From Leguminivora glycinivorella (Eukaryota; Arthropoda; Insecta; Lepidoptera; Tortricidae), in assembly GCF_023078275.1 (NCBI RefSeq), contig NC_062993.1:11655252-11719251 (forward strand): 64,000 nt of DNA, in the 5' to 3' direction. This document shows, piece by piece, positions 1-11,082 of the stretch. The notes beneath the pieces were generated by a model. The model made no database searches, was not told the origin of the DNA, and saw only the letters and a list, made by a program, of their open reading frames with translations. Both the position numbers and the translations under genes were made by a program. Numbering within the stretch: position 1 is the first letter of the stretch; the number at the start of each line of letters is the position of its first letter.

Positions 1-136
1 ATTATTAAATAATTTTTGATTCAAGTAACTGACCATTTTAGGCGCTGTTCACTTTCTCCATACAATTAAGGCCAGTTTTCCTGACGTTTTCGCCATAGCC
101 TCCTGACCACCGGGTTTTAAAGCTGGCTTAACGGCT

Positions 137-271
137 CAGCCACGACATTGGTCTAAGCGCGACAGCGGCGAGCGGCGGCCATACATTGAAGCGAGACACA
201 GTGATGGGACTTTTCATTCACACGTATGGCTGCCGCTCGCCGCTGCCGCGCTTAGACCAATGTCGTGGCTG
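137..271. mobile_element. Foldback MITE
   Basis: Arms of about 48 bp at 137-184 and 224-271 are inverted copies of each other, starting CAGCCACGACATTGG and GC-rich inside (CAGCGGCGAGCGGC), around a 39-nt loop. No coding. The structure is that of a short non-autonomous foldback element. I could not assign a superfamily because no target duplication is clear. Confidence 0.7.
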
Positions 272-345
272 GGCCGTAAGCTACACATTTAAAACAAGCA
301 TTTAAGCATTTATTTATTATGAGGAGTCAACATTTGATTGGGGCT

Positions 346-537
346 TATGTACTACAAGCTTTTGCCCGCGGCTTCGCTCGCGTTAGAAAGAGACAAAAAG
401 TAGCCTATGTCACTTTCCAACCTTTCAATTATCTCCACTTAAAAAATCACGTCAATTCGTCGCTCCGTTTTGCCGTGAAAAACGGACAAACAAACAGACA
501 CACACACTTTCCCATTTATACCTAATATTAGTATGGA
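346..537 (-). mobile_element. Helitron-like non-autonomous repeat, copy 1
   Basis: Read on the minus strand the unit starts TCCATACTAATATTAGG and ends GCGGGCAAAAGC near the 3' boundary, the TC...CTAG organisation of Helitron ends. It contains the motif CCGTTTTTCACGGCAAAACGG as a short palindrome. The next copy begins exactly where this one stops, so the two sit head to tail. Assignment to Helitrons rests on end motifs and my knowledge of lepidopteran repeats. Confidence 0.55.
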
Positions 538-712
538 CTAGCTTTTGCCCGCGGCTTCACTCGCGTTAGAAAGAGACAAAAAGTAGCCTATGTCACTCTC
601 CATCCCTTCAACTATCTCCACCTAAAAAATCACGTCGATTCGTCGCTCCGTTTTGCCGTGAAAAACGGACAAACAAACAGACACACATACTTTCCCATTT
701 ATAATAATAACT
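538..712 (-). mobile_element. Helitron-like non-autonomous repeat, copy 2
   Basis: This is a close relative of the preceding repeat, with CTAG at its 3' boundary (plus-strand left edge) and the CCCATTTATAATAATAA end at the right. A third, different repeat sharing only the GCGGGTAAAAGCTAG 3' end follows at about 713-800. Serial head-to-tail insertion is typical of Helitron-like elements. Confidence 0.5.
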
Positions 713-779
713 AGCTTTTACCCGCGGCTTCGCCCGCGTAATAAAAGTATTCATTAAGATTTTCATTTGGATCCTTAGG

Positions 780-1092
780 TTTCTCTGTAGGTATATTTAT
801 CTGCGATTATTTCGATTGCACATAATACTTTTGCTTGCATTGATTGTAGAAATATTACACATCGACCACAGCGTAGGTAATTCTATATACGCTGGGGAAA
901 CCTTTATAAACATCCCACATAGCCCGTATTTCGACACTATGATCGGTGGGTAAAAAGTACTTTTTTCTATTATCCCTTACAATTTTTTACATTTTGCTTA
1001 TACTTATCACAAACGTAATCTTCAAGCAAGCAAACAACGATCGTCTTAGAGCACATTGATTGTAAGAGACCGCCGACCGATTATCCGTATCC
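780..1092. other. No gene seen; remnant repeat DNA
   Basis: AT-rich sequence between the third Helitron-like 3' end and the hexamer microsatellite. I see no open frame, RNA gene or further repeat structure that I can support. Confidence 0.5.
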
Positions 1093-1382
1093 CTCTAACG
1101 ATACCCATATTATCCGTATCCGTATCCGTATCCGTATCCCTATCGCTATCGCTATCGCTAACGCTAACGCTGTCGCTATCGCTAACGCTAACGCTATCGC
1201 TATCGCTATCCCTATCGCTATCCCTATCGCTATCCCTATCGCTATCCCTATCCCTATCGCTATCCCTATCGCTATCGCTATCCCTATCGCTATCCCTATC
1301 GCTATCCCTATCGCTATCCCTATCGCTATCCCTATCCCTATCCCTATCCCTATCCCTATCCCTATCCCTATCCTTATCCCTT
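1093..1382. repeat. Hexanucleotide microsatellite (TATCCC/TATCGC)n
   Basis: About 290 bp of CCCTAT, CGCTAT and CGCTAA hexamers in mixed order, becoming pure CCCTAT toward the right. Open frames on both strands across it encode only Ser-Leu or Asp-Arg/Ser dipeptides, which is a property of the hexamer. It is not the insect telomere repeat TTAGG. Confidence 0.9.
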
Positions 1383-1431
1383 ATCAAGATGTTTAATGAT
1401 ATAACACTTTAAGTTCTCGCGCTTTGTACAC

Positions 1432-1727
1432 ATATTTAAAGTCACATACAGGTCGAACGCGATTAATTAACATTATTTTTACCTTTTTTCCCAACGTTTC
1501 GGCCAGGTTGCACTGGCCGTGGTCGCGGAAGACTGACGTCCCAGCAAAATGTCACCGGAGATGTAAACAACACAAAACTACCCGATATTAATTTATATAA
1601 ATGTTCGGGGTAGACAAATAAATATAATCTACCCGCTTTTAGTTAATGTTTATTTCCCACCATGTTTATTTTAAAGGTAAAAATAATGTTAATTAATCGC
1701 GTTCGACCTGTATGTGACTTTAAATAT
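1432..1727. mobile_element. MITE with perfect 55-bp terminal inverted repeats
   Basis: Positions 1432-1486 and 1673-1727 are perfect inverted copies (55 bp), both containing GTCGAACGCGATTAATTAAC. The 186-bp middle contains AACGTTTCGGCCAGG and GCACTGGCCGTGGTC, also seen inverted at about 3360-3400 beside a partial copy of the terminal repeat (about 3480-3517). Non-coding. The superfamily is not resolved. Confidence 0.75.
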
Positions 1728-1739
1728 ATGTTTAATGAT

Positions 1740-1942
1740 TTCTTATCAAGTGCTAAAAGATAAAGTTTCATGGTTTTATCTTTTAAAATTAAGAAATCCC
1801 ATACAAACTTTCAACCTCTTTTTCAACCCCTTCATCCCTTTTTTTCGAAATAAAAAGTAGCCTATGTTCTGTCTCAGGGTCTAAAGATTGTCTGTTCCAA
1901 ATTTTATCAAAATCGGCTGCGTGGTTTAAGCGGGAAAGCGTA

Positions 1943-1979
<37 letters not shown>

Positions 1980-2010
1980 GTTACTTTCGCATTTATAATA
2001 TTAGTATGGA
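1740..2010 (-). mobile_element. Helitron-like repeat with (CAGA)n tract
   Basis: On the minus strand it begins TCCATACTAATATTATAAATG and runs into a (CTGT)n tract, then a segment reading AGCCGATTTTGATAAAATTTG. This is a very common lepidopteran repeat that I regard as Helitron-derived. Its 3' end is not clear. Confidence 0.5.
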
Positions 2011-2024
2011 TATATATACTGGGT

Positions 2025-2380
2025 TTTGCCCGCGGCTTCGCTCGCGTTAGAAAGATACAAAAAGTAGCCTATGTCACTCTCCATCCCTTCAACTATCTCC
2101 ACCTAAAAAATCACGTCGATTCGTCGCTCCGTTTTCCGTGAAAAACGGACAAACAAACAGACACACACACTTTCCCATTTATAATAATAATATATATACT
2201 GGGTTTTGCCCGCGGCTTCACTCGCGTTAGAAAGAGATAAAAAATAGCCTATGTCCCTCTCCATCCCTTCAACTATCTCCACCTAAAAAATCACGTTGAG
2301 TTGTCGCTCCGTTTTGCCGTGAAAAACGGACAAACAAACAGACACACAAAATTTCCCATTTATAATATTAGTATGTATAG
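2025..2380 (-). mobile_element. Two Helitron-like repeats in tandem (copies 4 and 5)
   Basis: Two near-identical units (about 2025-2193 and 2203-2380) match the units at 346-712 and share TTTGCCCGCGGCTTC at the left and CCCATTTATAATA at the right. Together with the earlier copies they show repeated insertion of one family in the first 2.4 kb. Confidence 0.5.
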
Positions 2381-2649
2381 ATGTATGGATTATTATGGAT
2401 GTGGAGGACATGGGAGCAAACATTTTTGCGGGCACGAAACCTCACAGTTGAAATGTGGAACATTCTGAAATTAGCCGCGAACTGACTGAAACTCAGGAGT
2501 TTGAAGTTGTGCTGACGCCGGTTTTGGTCGCTGGTTAAACTGCTAGTTTTAACTTTGGATTCTAGAATAGAACAGAAATGGGTATTTGGGCAATTTTTTT
2601 GAAAGTTGTGCACCCCACTTTTTTTGTAACATGGGTATTTTTTACGCGA

Positions 2650-2848
2650 TTAATACTCAGAATTGCGAGCTCTTTCGATCCTGATAGGAGAAAAAAAATG
2701 TCCCAAGATTTCCATACATTTTTTAGACATTCCATTCCGTTACCGCCATACAAAATGTATGAAAAAATGGTAACGGAATGGGGAAAAACCTTGGGACACT
2801 TTTTTTCTCCTAGAAGAATTGAGAGAGCTCGCGATTCTGAGTGAAAAA
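2650..2848. mobile_element. Foldback MITE with nested inner hairpin
   Basis: Outer arms (CTCAGAATTGCGAGCTCTTTCG and its imperfect inverse ending CTCGCGATTCTGAG) enclose a second hairpin with arms CCATTCCGTTACC / GGTAACGGAATGG. The outer arm is related to the arms of the elements at 5478-5640 and 12413-12732. Confidence 0.6.
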
Positions 2849-2922
2849 CCACATAAAAAAATCCAAATTTAAAAAAATGTGAGGTGAACAACTTTGAAAT
2901 AAAAACCGGTCATTTTAAACAC

Positions 2923-3520
2923 GGAATACACTCAACCAATCTATCCTAGGAGAGTGTAGAACTCCTTCGCAGTAAAAATAAGAGTGTTTGCTATAGCATT
3001 TAAATCACGGTGTCAATACGACAGGGTTCTAGAATCTAGAGTGGCCTAGGATTGTATTCGGTTGACTGTACCAAATAGTAGTAGTAGTAGTATCGTATAG
3101 ATATTAATCATAAAAATCTTACGAACTGATTTGCTTCATCGGTTCCTATTCTGTTTGCTGTGATTTTAATTGCCCCATTATGAAAGTTGCTCAGTGTGAC
3201 CCTCCCCAGTACCCTGTTCACTCCTGCTCACGACTCATGAATCACCCTGTATATAAACATCGCCGTATCTCTTTTATTTGCACGCGGGTGCTTATCTTTT
3301 GTTCGTTTTTATAAGCCGATAGCTCATAGCTTACTAGCTCGCGGTGAGACTTGTGTCTTACCACGACCAAGGCCAGTGCAACCTGGCCCAAAACGTTGGA
3401 AAAAGGTAGTGATTATTTTTTGTTCGTTTTTATAGCCGATAGCTTACTAGCTCGCGGCGGGACCAGTGTCTAATGTTAAAATCGCGTTCGACCTGTGTGT
3501 GACTTTAAATATGTGTACAA
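2923..3520. other. Non-coding; small repeats
   Basis: A weak inverted pair (ATCCTAGG type arms) lies at about 2923-3066. The phrase TTGTTCGTTTTTATA...CGATAGC...CTAGCTCGCGG occurs twice (about 3299-3345 and 3418-3458), a local duplication. A half copy of the 1432-1727 MITE family sits at about 3360-3517. Confidence 0.45.
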
Positions 3521-3734
3521 AGCACGAGAACTGAAAGCGGTAGACTACTATTTCCAATCTGTCGAAACTTAGCCAAATCGGGACTAGTATTGATGACTGC
3601 CCTTTATTGGCTGACCCAGATCTGTGGCTCAAGTTACTGACCGACTACTCGAGTGCTCTTCTAATGGTGAGAACTTAAATAGGTTAGTTCTGTGCCTATA
3701 CTATGAGTTTTTAATGTTAGAATATTACTCTTGG

Positions 3735-3957
3735 TCGCGTACCGTGCGGTTTCAGAGAAATTTCCCGCGGACGCTCCGGCTGTGGAATGAGCTGCCGAGG
3801 TATTTCCGATGAACGAATGGTTTTCTTCAAAAAAGGAGTGTACAAGTTTGTAATGGGGTGTCAACCCGTTGAGTTGCAGCCGTCCATAGGTTACGGTGAC
3901 CGCTTTCCAGCAGGCGGACCGTATACCTGTTTGCCACCGATGTGGTATAAAAAAACT
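3735..3957 (+). pseudogene. 3' end of a jockey-like LINE
   Basis: A decayed C-terminal tail of a non-LTR retrotransposon. One frame reads RTLRLWNELP, the motif near the end of jockey/CR1-type RT proteins, and another frame gives FKKGVYKFV, so a frameshift separates them. The non-coding end GGCGGACCGTATACCTG...TATAAAAAAA matches lepidopteran LINE 3' ends. The reverse transcriptase itself is absent (5' truncation). Confidence 0.6.
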
Positions 3958-4180
3958 TTAGGCGTAGAAGTAGCCAAAAATTACATTAATTATACGGATA
4001 AAAAATACAGTACAAAGACCCCAGATAGGCACTTAATACTAGAATTAAAAATTACTTACAAGGGAGGACGTTATGAATACGTCTGTGTGTTTTTTTTATT
4101 TTTTTAAATTCTATATTTCTTTCATTACTAGACCGATTTTGAAATATATTTTTTCTTGATTGAATGTATACAGGGTGAAA

Positions 4181-4430
4181 TAAAAAGGATCGTTCAAACT
4201 TTGCATAGTGACTTTTGAGGTTATAATGAACAACTTTTATTACGGGACCAATGCTGAAATCAAGGAAAAAAATTCTGCTGTTCCATAGAAATGAGCGGCA
4301 TCATGAAGTCATGACAGTCGAATGAAGCAGTCAATTTTTGCGATTTCAGCATTGGTCCCATAATAAATCTTGTTCATTATGACCTCAAAAGTCAATAAAT
4401 AGGTATGCCAAGTTTGAACGATCCTTTTTA
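4181..4430. mobile_element. Foldback MITE
   Basis: Arms of about 80 bp (AAAAAGGATCGTTCAAACTT ... and its imperfect inverse ending TTGAACGATCCTTTTT) with GGGACCAATGCTGAAATC near the loop. It abuts the CCCCGACG repeat that starts at 4431. Confidence 0.65.
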
Positions 4431-4665
4431 ACCCCTGACGCAAAAACGACGGGGTGTTATAAGTTTGACGTGTCTGTCTGTCTATCTGTCTGTCTGTGTG
4501 TGTGTGTCTGTCTGTGGCATCGTAGCTCCCGAACGGATGAACCGATTTGGATTTTTTTTTGTCTGAAAGCTGAGTTAGTCGGGAGTGTTCTTAGCCATGT
4601 TTCATGAACATCGGTCTACTACGTCGCTGTCGGGGGTTTGAAAAAAAAAAATTGTGGTTATTATT
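4431..4665 (+). repeat. CCCCGACG-hairpin interspersed repeat, copy 1
   Basis: This is one of at least eleven copies in the window. Layout: a short hairpin at one end (CCCCGACG, A-rich loop, CGACGGGG, written here with one change), a variable (TCTG)n tract, GGCATCGTAGCTCCCGAACG, AGTCGGGAGTGTTCTTAGCC, and TTTTGTGGTTAGGTTA at the other end. It is non-coding. Other copies lie at 8622-8828(-), 10330-10586(+), 11083-11356(+), 12221-12810(+), 29270-29516(-), 31561-31780(-), 32466-32707(+), 55530-55727(+), 58098-58490 (two, inverted) and 63807-64000(+). I do not know its transposition class. Confidence 0.8.
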
Positions 4666-5408
4666 TCACCATGTAAACATACCCATTGGTCCCATTTTTA
4701 TCAAAACCCAGTTCTGTAAGAGTAAAATAAGGATCTAATCCTACGGGGCCTTAAATCTTTCGGCAGTAAGTTTAAAAATGTATGTAGACACGGACCGGCC
4801 ATTTTTACTCTCGCCATCCTGTGTATTATTCAGAGCTTTGTTAGGACCGTTAGTTTTTACGGAACGTAATGAACAAACGGTCCAGGTCCAGACTTGAGAT
4901 TTTTTCCGAAAAATCCTGGTTTCGATTTCGATTCGTAAGAAAAGGATAATATTATATACATACATACATACTACTCAAGTTCCAGTGCCACTCTTAGCAA
5001 ATAAGGGGTTGACAGAAAACGAAATTGTGACATTGCAGTGACAGGTTGCACTCTCGCCTACGCCACAATTTAACTCATATCCCACAGTCGCCTTCTACGA
5101 CACCCACGGGAAGAAAGGGGGTGGTGATATCCTTAACTCGTCACCACACGGGATAACATGTATATTGATTCAAACTTTCACGATTTTTAAACATATTTAA
5201 AATTGCAAGCGGGACTTAATCGCGTTAAGACTTAACTTAAAGTTGGCAACTTCAGCCAGTCTGCTCCGAGACCACGGGGACAATGCCGTCCTTGAAACGT
5301 CGGAGGTTAGTGTTTAAAACATAGTAAATACGCGATTAAGTCCCGTTTGCAATTATAAATAACATGTATATTTAATTAATTCAGACTACGGGTCTGAATT
5401 AGTATAAA

Positions 5409-5815
5409 GCGCTGGTGGCCTAGCGGTAAGATAGTGCGACTTTCAATTCGGAGGTGAATGAGTTCTTCGGAACTTGTGTCAATTGGGCGTTTTCCAAATT
5501 AAATCCCGAATATCGAATTTCACCAGATCTGGACGTGTTTGGGCTCATTCTTCTCAGAATCACGAGCTTATTCGATCCCGACGATAAAAAATGTGTCCTA
5601 ATGTTTTTTTCCAAACTCCCATTTGCGAGTCATTTTCGGTGAAGGAAAACATCGTGAGGAAACCAGACTAATCCCAATAAAGCCTAGTTACCCTTCAGAT
5701 TAGAAGGCCAGATGGCAGGCGCTTTCGTAAAGCTAGTGCCTACGCCAAATCTTGGTATAAGTTGTTAAAGCGGAGCTGTGGCGAATGCCGGGATAACGCA
5801 AGTAGGATGATGAGA
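5409..5815 (+). mobile_element. tRNA-derived SINE interrupted by a MITE arm
   Basis: It starts with a polymerase III A-box-like TGGCCTAGCGGTAA and ends with the tail TGCCGGGATAACGCAAG. The same family is found at 56901-57219(-) and 53775-54138(-). Between 5478 and 5640 the expected SINE body is replaced by one arm of the foldback family seen complete at 12413-12732 (GGGCGTTTTCCAAATTAAAT...). No B box is visible in this copy. Confidence 0.65.
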
Positions 5816-5914
5816 CCCGTATGTTTGTGAATTTATAATTGGCTAAAAATATTAATACCAATAAAAATCTATTATCTATCTATCTATTTCCCTATCTATC
5901 TATATATTATTATT

Positions 5915-6297
5915 ATTATTATTTGGAGCCCGTCGTGTCCCACTGCTGGGCAAAGGCCTCCCCCCAATTTTTCCACTGATCTCTATCCAGTGCTATGTCT
6001 GACCATTCCTCCAAGAAGGAGTCCAGTTCATCCCTCCATCGCCGGCGGGGTCTGCCGGATCCCCGATCAGAGTTTTCGGGCTCCCACACTGTAGTGAGTT
6101 TGGCCCACAACTCATTAGGCATTCGGCAGACGTGACCAGCCCAGTCCCATTTTAACTTGGCCGCCTTCCGAGCTACATCGGCGATTTGAGTTTTAGAGCG
6201 TAGCGTGGTGTTCCGGACTCGATCCACCAATTTGACACCTAGTATGCTACGCTCCATGGCTCGTTGGCAAACCCCGAGCTTGGACTTCTGAGCTTTA
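5915..6297 (-). pseudogene. RTE-like LINE, C-terminal fragment
   Basis: The minus-strand frame encodes the extreme C-terminus of an RTE-like reverse transcriptase: SILGVKLVDRVRNTTLRSKT, then LKWDWAGHVCRM, then GRPRRRWRDELD and a final GEAFAQQWD. This tail occurs after the thumb region in RTE elements. The copy is 5' truncated at about 6297 and its 3' side ends in an (ATT)n tract at about 5900-5925, as expected for RTE-type microsatellite tails. A sister fragment lies at 38927-39262. It is non-functional. Confidence 0.8.
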
Positions 6298-6299
6298 TC

Positions 6300-7455
6300 T
6301 ATCTATATATACAGCGCGTAAACCTAATGTTCGGTGTACTCCTCAATATAAGATCTTCTTATGAAGAATGAAGAACTCCAGGATAGTACTATCTTCTTTT
6401 TATTAACTTAATAACTAGGTACAAGTAGGTTAGGTAATTTTTTATGAATCTATAGAGATATATGTGTAGCCGCTTCGGCTGTAAGGTGCAGTCTAATGTA
6501 GGTACGCGGCGCGGGGAGCCGTGACGTATGTGTGTGACGTCATGTGTCGTCAACCGGTCTTCGTACGAGTACTTGGGTAAACGTATATATATTGTGTTGT
6601 GTGAACACCTAATAAGGGCGATAAATGAAACCAGGCATATAATTCAATATTGTTATCATTAATTAAGAGATGTTTTTGAGTTACTCTTAATTTTCAGCCC
6701 ATAATGAATTTTTGAAAAATTTCCCAGCAGCAATGTACTGTAAACGTGGTTGCGATAACAATAAATGACAACTGTCAACGAGCGTTTAACGCGAGTGTGT
6801 TTGCATTACGTACGTGCCGAATTAATTTGTATGGATAAAAAAAATATTTCAATTTTAAGTAAAAAATATCTAATTCCATTTTTTATGTCCTATACTCACC
6901 ACCGTTAAGAGGTTCGCCCGTATTAGGTTTACACCCTGTATAAAATGATGTATAACGTAGACGTAACAGGTTTTCTTGCATTGATCATTTTTCACCCTGT
7001 ATGTGATATAGGCCAGTCCGCAATCGTCTCAAAGTGACTGCGAGTAAATCACTTGATACCCTTCTCAAGCCGTTCTTACCACAGACAGAGTGATTTGATA
7101 TGTCTGGCAAGAAGGTCAGGGCTTCTTCAACTTTTTACAGTCTCTTGCTTTCACAACTTTAACTATTTCACTGGGATTTCACAATCACTGGGGACACCTT
7201 ACACAGATCAACTTAGCCCCAAACTAAGCAAAGCTTGTACTAATACAATACAACAGGCCTCACAATCGTCTTGTAGATTTTCCCCTTAAGTTTAAGTGTC
7301 ACTCGTCGATCGCTAACCCATTCAGTGCTAATCACAAAACGTTTTTGACGTTTCACCTCTCCGACGCAATTTTACTACATACATGGAAACCCATGTTATC
7401 GGCTACGACGTGACGTAGGGCTACGATCGTAGCTCAGCGGTGAATTCAATAAAGA
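6300..7455. other. No gene seen; possible solo LTR
   Basis: Positions about 6463-6646 start TGTGTAGCCGCTTCGGC, contain a TATA-like GTATATATATTG and an AATAAATG-like polyadenylation signal, which loosely resembles a solo LTR, but I found no target duplication. A partial SINE tail (minus, matching the 57804-58060 family) lies at about 7192-7245. Confidence 0.3.
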
Positions 7456-7456
7456 C

Positions 7457-7587
7457 CAGGGGCCGATTTTTGAGTCTCACGGCGTTCGAATTCAGAAACA
7501 AATAATACACTCACTGAAAATAATAGGCAATTCACCGTTTTCACCCGGTATTTTAGTGAAAGTAAGACTCAAAAATCGGCCCCCTGG
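7457..7587. mobile_element. Foldback MITE (GGGGCCGATTTTTGAGTCT arms)
   Basis: Arms at 7457-7478 and 7565-7587 are inverted copies (CCAGGGGCCGATTTTTGAG). The middle holds a weaker hairpin. It is short and non-coding, a common form in lepidopteran genomes. Confidence 0.65.
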
Positions 7588-7589
7588 GG

Positions 7590-8620
7590 GGCCAACAACA
7601 ACATGTGATTCTCGGCCATTAGATTTCACCATTTTATATGGAATTTGACAGATGACAGATCACTAACCCCGAGTTAAATGTCTGGTGCAAGTGGGCCTAA
7701 TAGCGATTCAAATTCTACTAACAGAATCGAAAACGAGTGGTCATTAGCACTAATTTCAAAATAACTAGACGTTTTTTTTTAAAACTAGCATTACGTTGTT
7801 TTCTACAGACTTTCGAACGGCGAATTCGAGCGCTCGAAATTCAAATATCGATCCCCAGTAGGCCCTCACTGAGCGAGAAGACAAAAAGGCATTTTACTCA
7901 TACCAATGGCTGAACAAGGCAGCCAATTCACCAGTCGTCAGTTATGTCAACAAAAAATAATAGTACATTACATCAGAGGCCGGGAAAATGAGGATTTCCG
8001 GCCAAGTGGGTATATACCGGATAGGGATACGAGGCCGGGAATCCGTTTTCACGCCAAGGCATGTATAGTGCTTTTCTCAAACATACAATGAAACAAAAAA
8101 AAAATGCTCTAAAGGACAATATTTTATAAAAAAAAGTTACTTTGCAGGCCTAGGCCTAAAAAATAATATGAAATCCCTTTACAGTCCTCTCGAGTTGTTG
8201 CGCTCAAAAAGCGATACTTCCCAGCCCATTTTAAGGAACGTAAAGACAATATTTCATGGCATGTTTGAGAAAAATATTTGGCAGCTTAACTTAATTTTTT
8301 TGTGATTTGAAAAATCAGTATGACGTATCAAAACCCTATTTTGAGCTTCCTGCACCGTGAGTCAACGATATCTTGGTAAACAATGAGAATAAGCTGGGCT
8401 TAGCCCAAGCTTGACAGTTGACACGCTCGGACTTATGTCTTCCCGGTTAATTTATGACTTCGTGAATTAAGTAGAGGCCGGAAAAGTGAGGGAATGTTAG
8501 AATCCTACTTAATATGTGTGGCAACTTGGAACATGTTGAATCCCATGGGAAATGAGTTATTTATGTTGGTAGACATGACTTAGATGTTTGAAAAGTTATT
8601 AGATGAAACGTTTGACTCAA
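7590..8620. other. No gene seen
   Basis: About 1 kb of AT-rich sequence. Short open frames here show no domain or motif that I recognise. Confidence 0.5.
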
Positions 8621-8621
8621 T

Positions 8622-8828
8622 CAAAAATTAAAATTTTGAAAATACCCCGACCGCGACTTAGTAGAACGATTTTCATGAAACATGGCTAAGAACTCTCCCG
8701 ACTAACACAGCTTTGAGGCAAAAAAACTAAATCTATTTCGGTTCATTCGTTCGGGAGCTACGATGCCACAGTCTGTCTGACACACACAGACAGACAGACA
8801 ACCCGTCGTTTTTGCGTCGGGGATTAAA
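8622..8828 (-). repeat. CCCCGACG-hairpin repeat, copy 2
   Basis: Same family as at 4431-4665, inverted. The TCTG tract is short here. Confidence 0.75.
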
Positions 8829-9001
8829 AACTAATATAAGGTACATCTTACACAATTACCTAAGGCGAAAGTACCTACTAGTGCTCGACGCTGAACTAGA
8901 ATTTGACATGGGCACTTTATGTCAAAGTGACAATTTCGAACGCTTTACAAACGTAGTGTGAAAAGGGTTTCTTTCGTATTTTTCCGGAAACATTCGTATT
9001 T

Positions 9002-9268
9002 AAATAAATAAATAAATATTATAGGACATTCTTACACAGATTGACGGAGGCCCACGGTAAGCTCAAGAAGTCTTGTGTTGTGGGTACTCAGACAACGATA
9101 TATATATAATATATAAATACTTATATACATAGAAAACATTCATGACTCAGGAACAAATATCTGTGCTCATCACACAAATAAATGCCCTTACCGGGATTCG
9201 AACCCGGGACCGCGGCGCAGCACTCGCAGCAGGCAGGGTCACTACTGACTGCGCCAGACCGGTCGTCA
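9002..9268 (-). mobile_element. tRNA-derived SINE (GACCGGTCTGG family), copy 1
   Basis: On the minus strand it begins GACGACCGGTCTGG, has an A-box-like region and the B box GGTTCGAATCC, and ends in the tail found in the full plus copy at 57804-58060 (GTGATGAGCACAGATATTTG, then an AT-rich 3' end). It is a SINE head and not a tRNA gene, since the sequence runs on past any acceptor stem. Confidence 0.75.
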
Positions 9269-9399
9269 AAATTCAATTCAATTTGTCATGTTAGTTCAGT
9301 CAATGTCAGTACATCTTGTACTGAGACTGAAATAGCATGACACGTTCGTACGTTTCCGTAACAATTAAATACGAAGGCAAATCTTTTCGAACTACATCT

Positions 9400-9532
9400 G
9401 GGGGGTTACCATGACGTACTAAAGACGTTCAGTTTAGGTTGAGAGAAAGGGACACAGCTATAGCAGTTACATAGCTCCGTCCCTCTCTCTCAACCTAAAT
9501 TGAACGGCTTTATCACGTCATGGTAACCCCCC
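9400..9532. mobile_element. Foldback MITE between two SINEs
   Basis: Inverted arms GGGGGTTACCATGACGT... and ...ACGTCATGGTAACCCCC, continuing with TTAGGTTGAGAGAAAGGGAC. It lies between two minus-strand copies of one SINE family. Confidence 0.65.
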
Positions 9533-9615
9533 TGTACACCTTTCATAGTCAACGAGTGACACACTACAACCATAGAGGAATAAGTAAGGGATGAGTTGTA
9601 AATATGATTATACGA

Positions 9616-9866
9616 CATAAATATTACAGGACATTCTTACACAGATTGACTGAGGCCCACGGTAAGCTCAAGAAGGCTTGTGTTGTGGGTACTCAGACAA
9701 CGATATATATAATATATAAATACTTACATATATAGAAAACATCCATATGACTCAGGAACAAATATCTGTGCTCATCACACAAATAAAATGCCCTTACCGG
9801 GATTCGAACCCAGGACCGCGGCGCAGCCAGGCAGGGTCACTACCGACTGCGCCAGACCGGTCGTCA
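9616..9866 (-). mobile_element. tRNA-derived SINE (GACCGGTCTGG family), copy 2
   Basis: Nearly the same sequence as 9002-9268 in the same orientation, with a short deletion in the head (the GCAGCACTC segment is missing). B box GGTTCGAATCC is present on the minus strand. Confidence 0.75.
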
Positions 9867-10329
9867 AACTGTAACGCCATACATCAGTAAATGCGGGTTA
9901 TTGTATAGGCATAGTTAAGTGAATTATCAGTACCACTACTCTATACTAGGTGGCAGCTGTGTCTCGTTTACCAAAAAATTAATATTAGAACAGTTTACAA
10001 CTTATATTACAAGCAGAAGGAATTGAAAACAGAATACTGATTAATAACTATTGCAATATTTGCTAAAAATTGGTGAGAATTAGACTTTTCGTTCGTTCAG
10101 TACTGATAATTTACGCTAGTTGACGCGAGATTGTCGCTAGATGTCACTTATTTAACTATGCCTATACAAATAACCCGCATTTACTGATATATGGAGGTAC
10201 TCTTCCCTTACTTATTCCTCTATGCCAGCGGTTCTCAAACTTATTTTCCCATGGAACCCTTTTGGAAAGCAAAATATCTGACGGAACCCTTAAATCAAAT
10301 AAATATAAGAAGTTTATAGCAACCTTTAT

Positions 10330-10586
10330 TAACCCCCGAAGCAAAAACGACGGGGTGTTATAAGTTTGACGTGTCTGTGTGTGTGTCTCTGTCTGTTTGT
10401 CTGTCTGTCTGTGTGTGTGTCTGTCTGCGGCGTCGTAGCTCCCGAACGGATGAACCGATTTGGATTTAGTTTTTTTTTCTGAAAGCTGAGTAAGTCGGGA
10501 GTGTTCTTAGCCATGTTTCATGAAAATCGGTCTACTATGTCGCGGTCGGGGGTTTTTTCAAAATTTTAATTTTGTGGTTAGGTTAT
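10330..10586 (+). repeat. CCCCGACG-hairpin repeat, copy 3
   Basis: Full-length copy of the family described at 4431-4665, ending TTTTGTGGTTAGGTTA. Confidence 0.8.
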
Positions 10587-11082
10587 TTTAATAAGTCTTA
10601 ATCATAATAGTAAAATCTAATCACTAGATTCTAATGTGAGGTATTACATGGAACTGTTTTTATTTTTACAATTAGTGAATCTTTGGTTTAATGGAAGAAA
10701 GTTGAAGTCGCATATCAGTCAACCAAAATTCATACGGAGCCCCCAGAGAGGTTTTGCGGAGCTCTAGGGCTCCGCGGAGCACACTTTGAGTATGGCTGCT
10801 CTATGCTACAACACAACACAAAATACAGAGAATATAATCTAAGATCACATTTTGCTCGTTCATGAATATGAGGGGATGAGTTGTAACATTACCCTATATC
10901 GTATTGTTTATCATTGCTCAGCTTCGCTGTTATTGAGGTCGAATAATAAAAATAGATTTGATTCGGATGCGATTTTAGATGTCCGCTTGTTGTGATTTTC
11001 TGCTTTGGTAACGAAAATGTAGGTAATCTAGAATTTAGGTCAGACTAGGTATTTGCACATGTTCGATTTCTAGGATCGATTT

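Noticed and set aside
1093..1382. Interstitial telomere repeat
   Set aside because: The hexamers are TATCCC/TATCGC; the insect telomere is TTAGG.
1046..1412. Open frames of about 115 codons on both strands (Asp-Arg/Ser and Ser-Leu repeats)
   Set aside because: They translate the hexamer microsatellite; any frame stays open and no non-repetitive domain exists.
6463..6646. Solo LTR
   Set aside because: TATA-like and polyadenylation-like signals exist but no matching target duplication or second copy was found.
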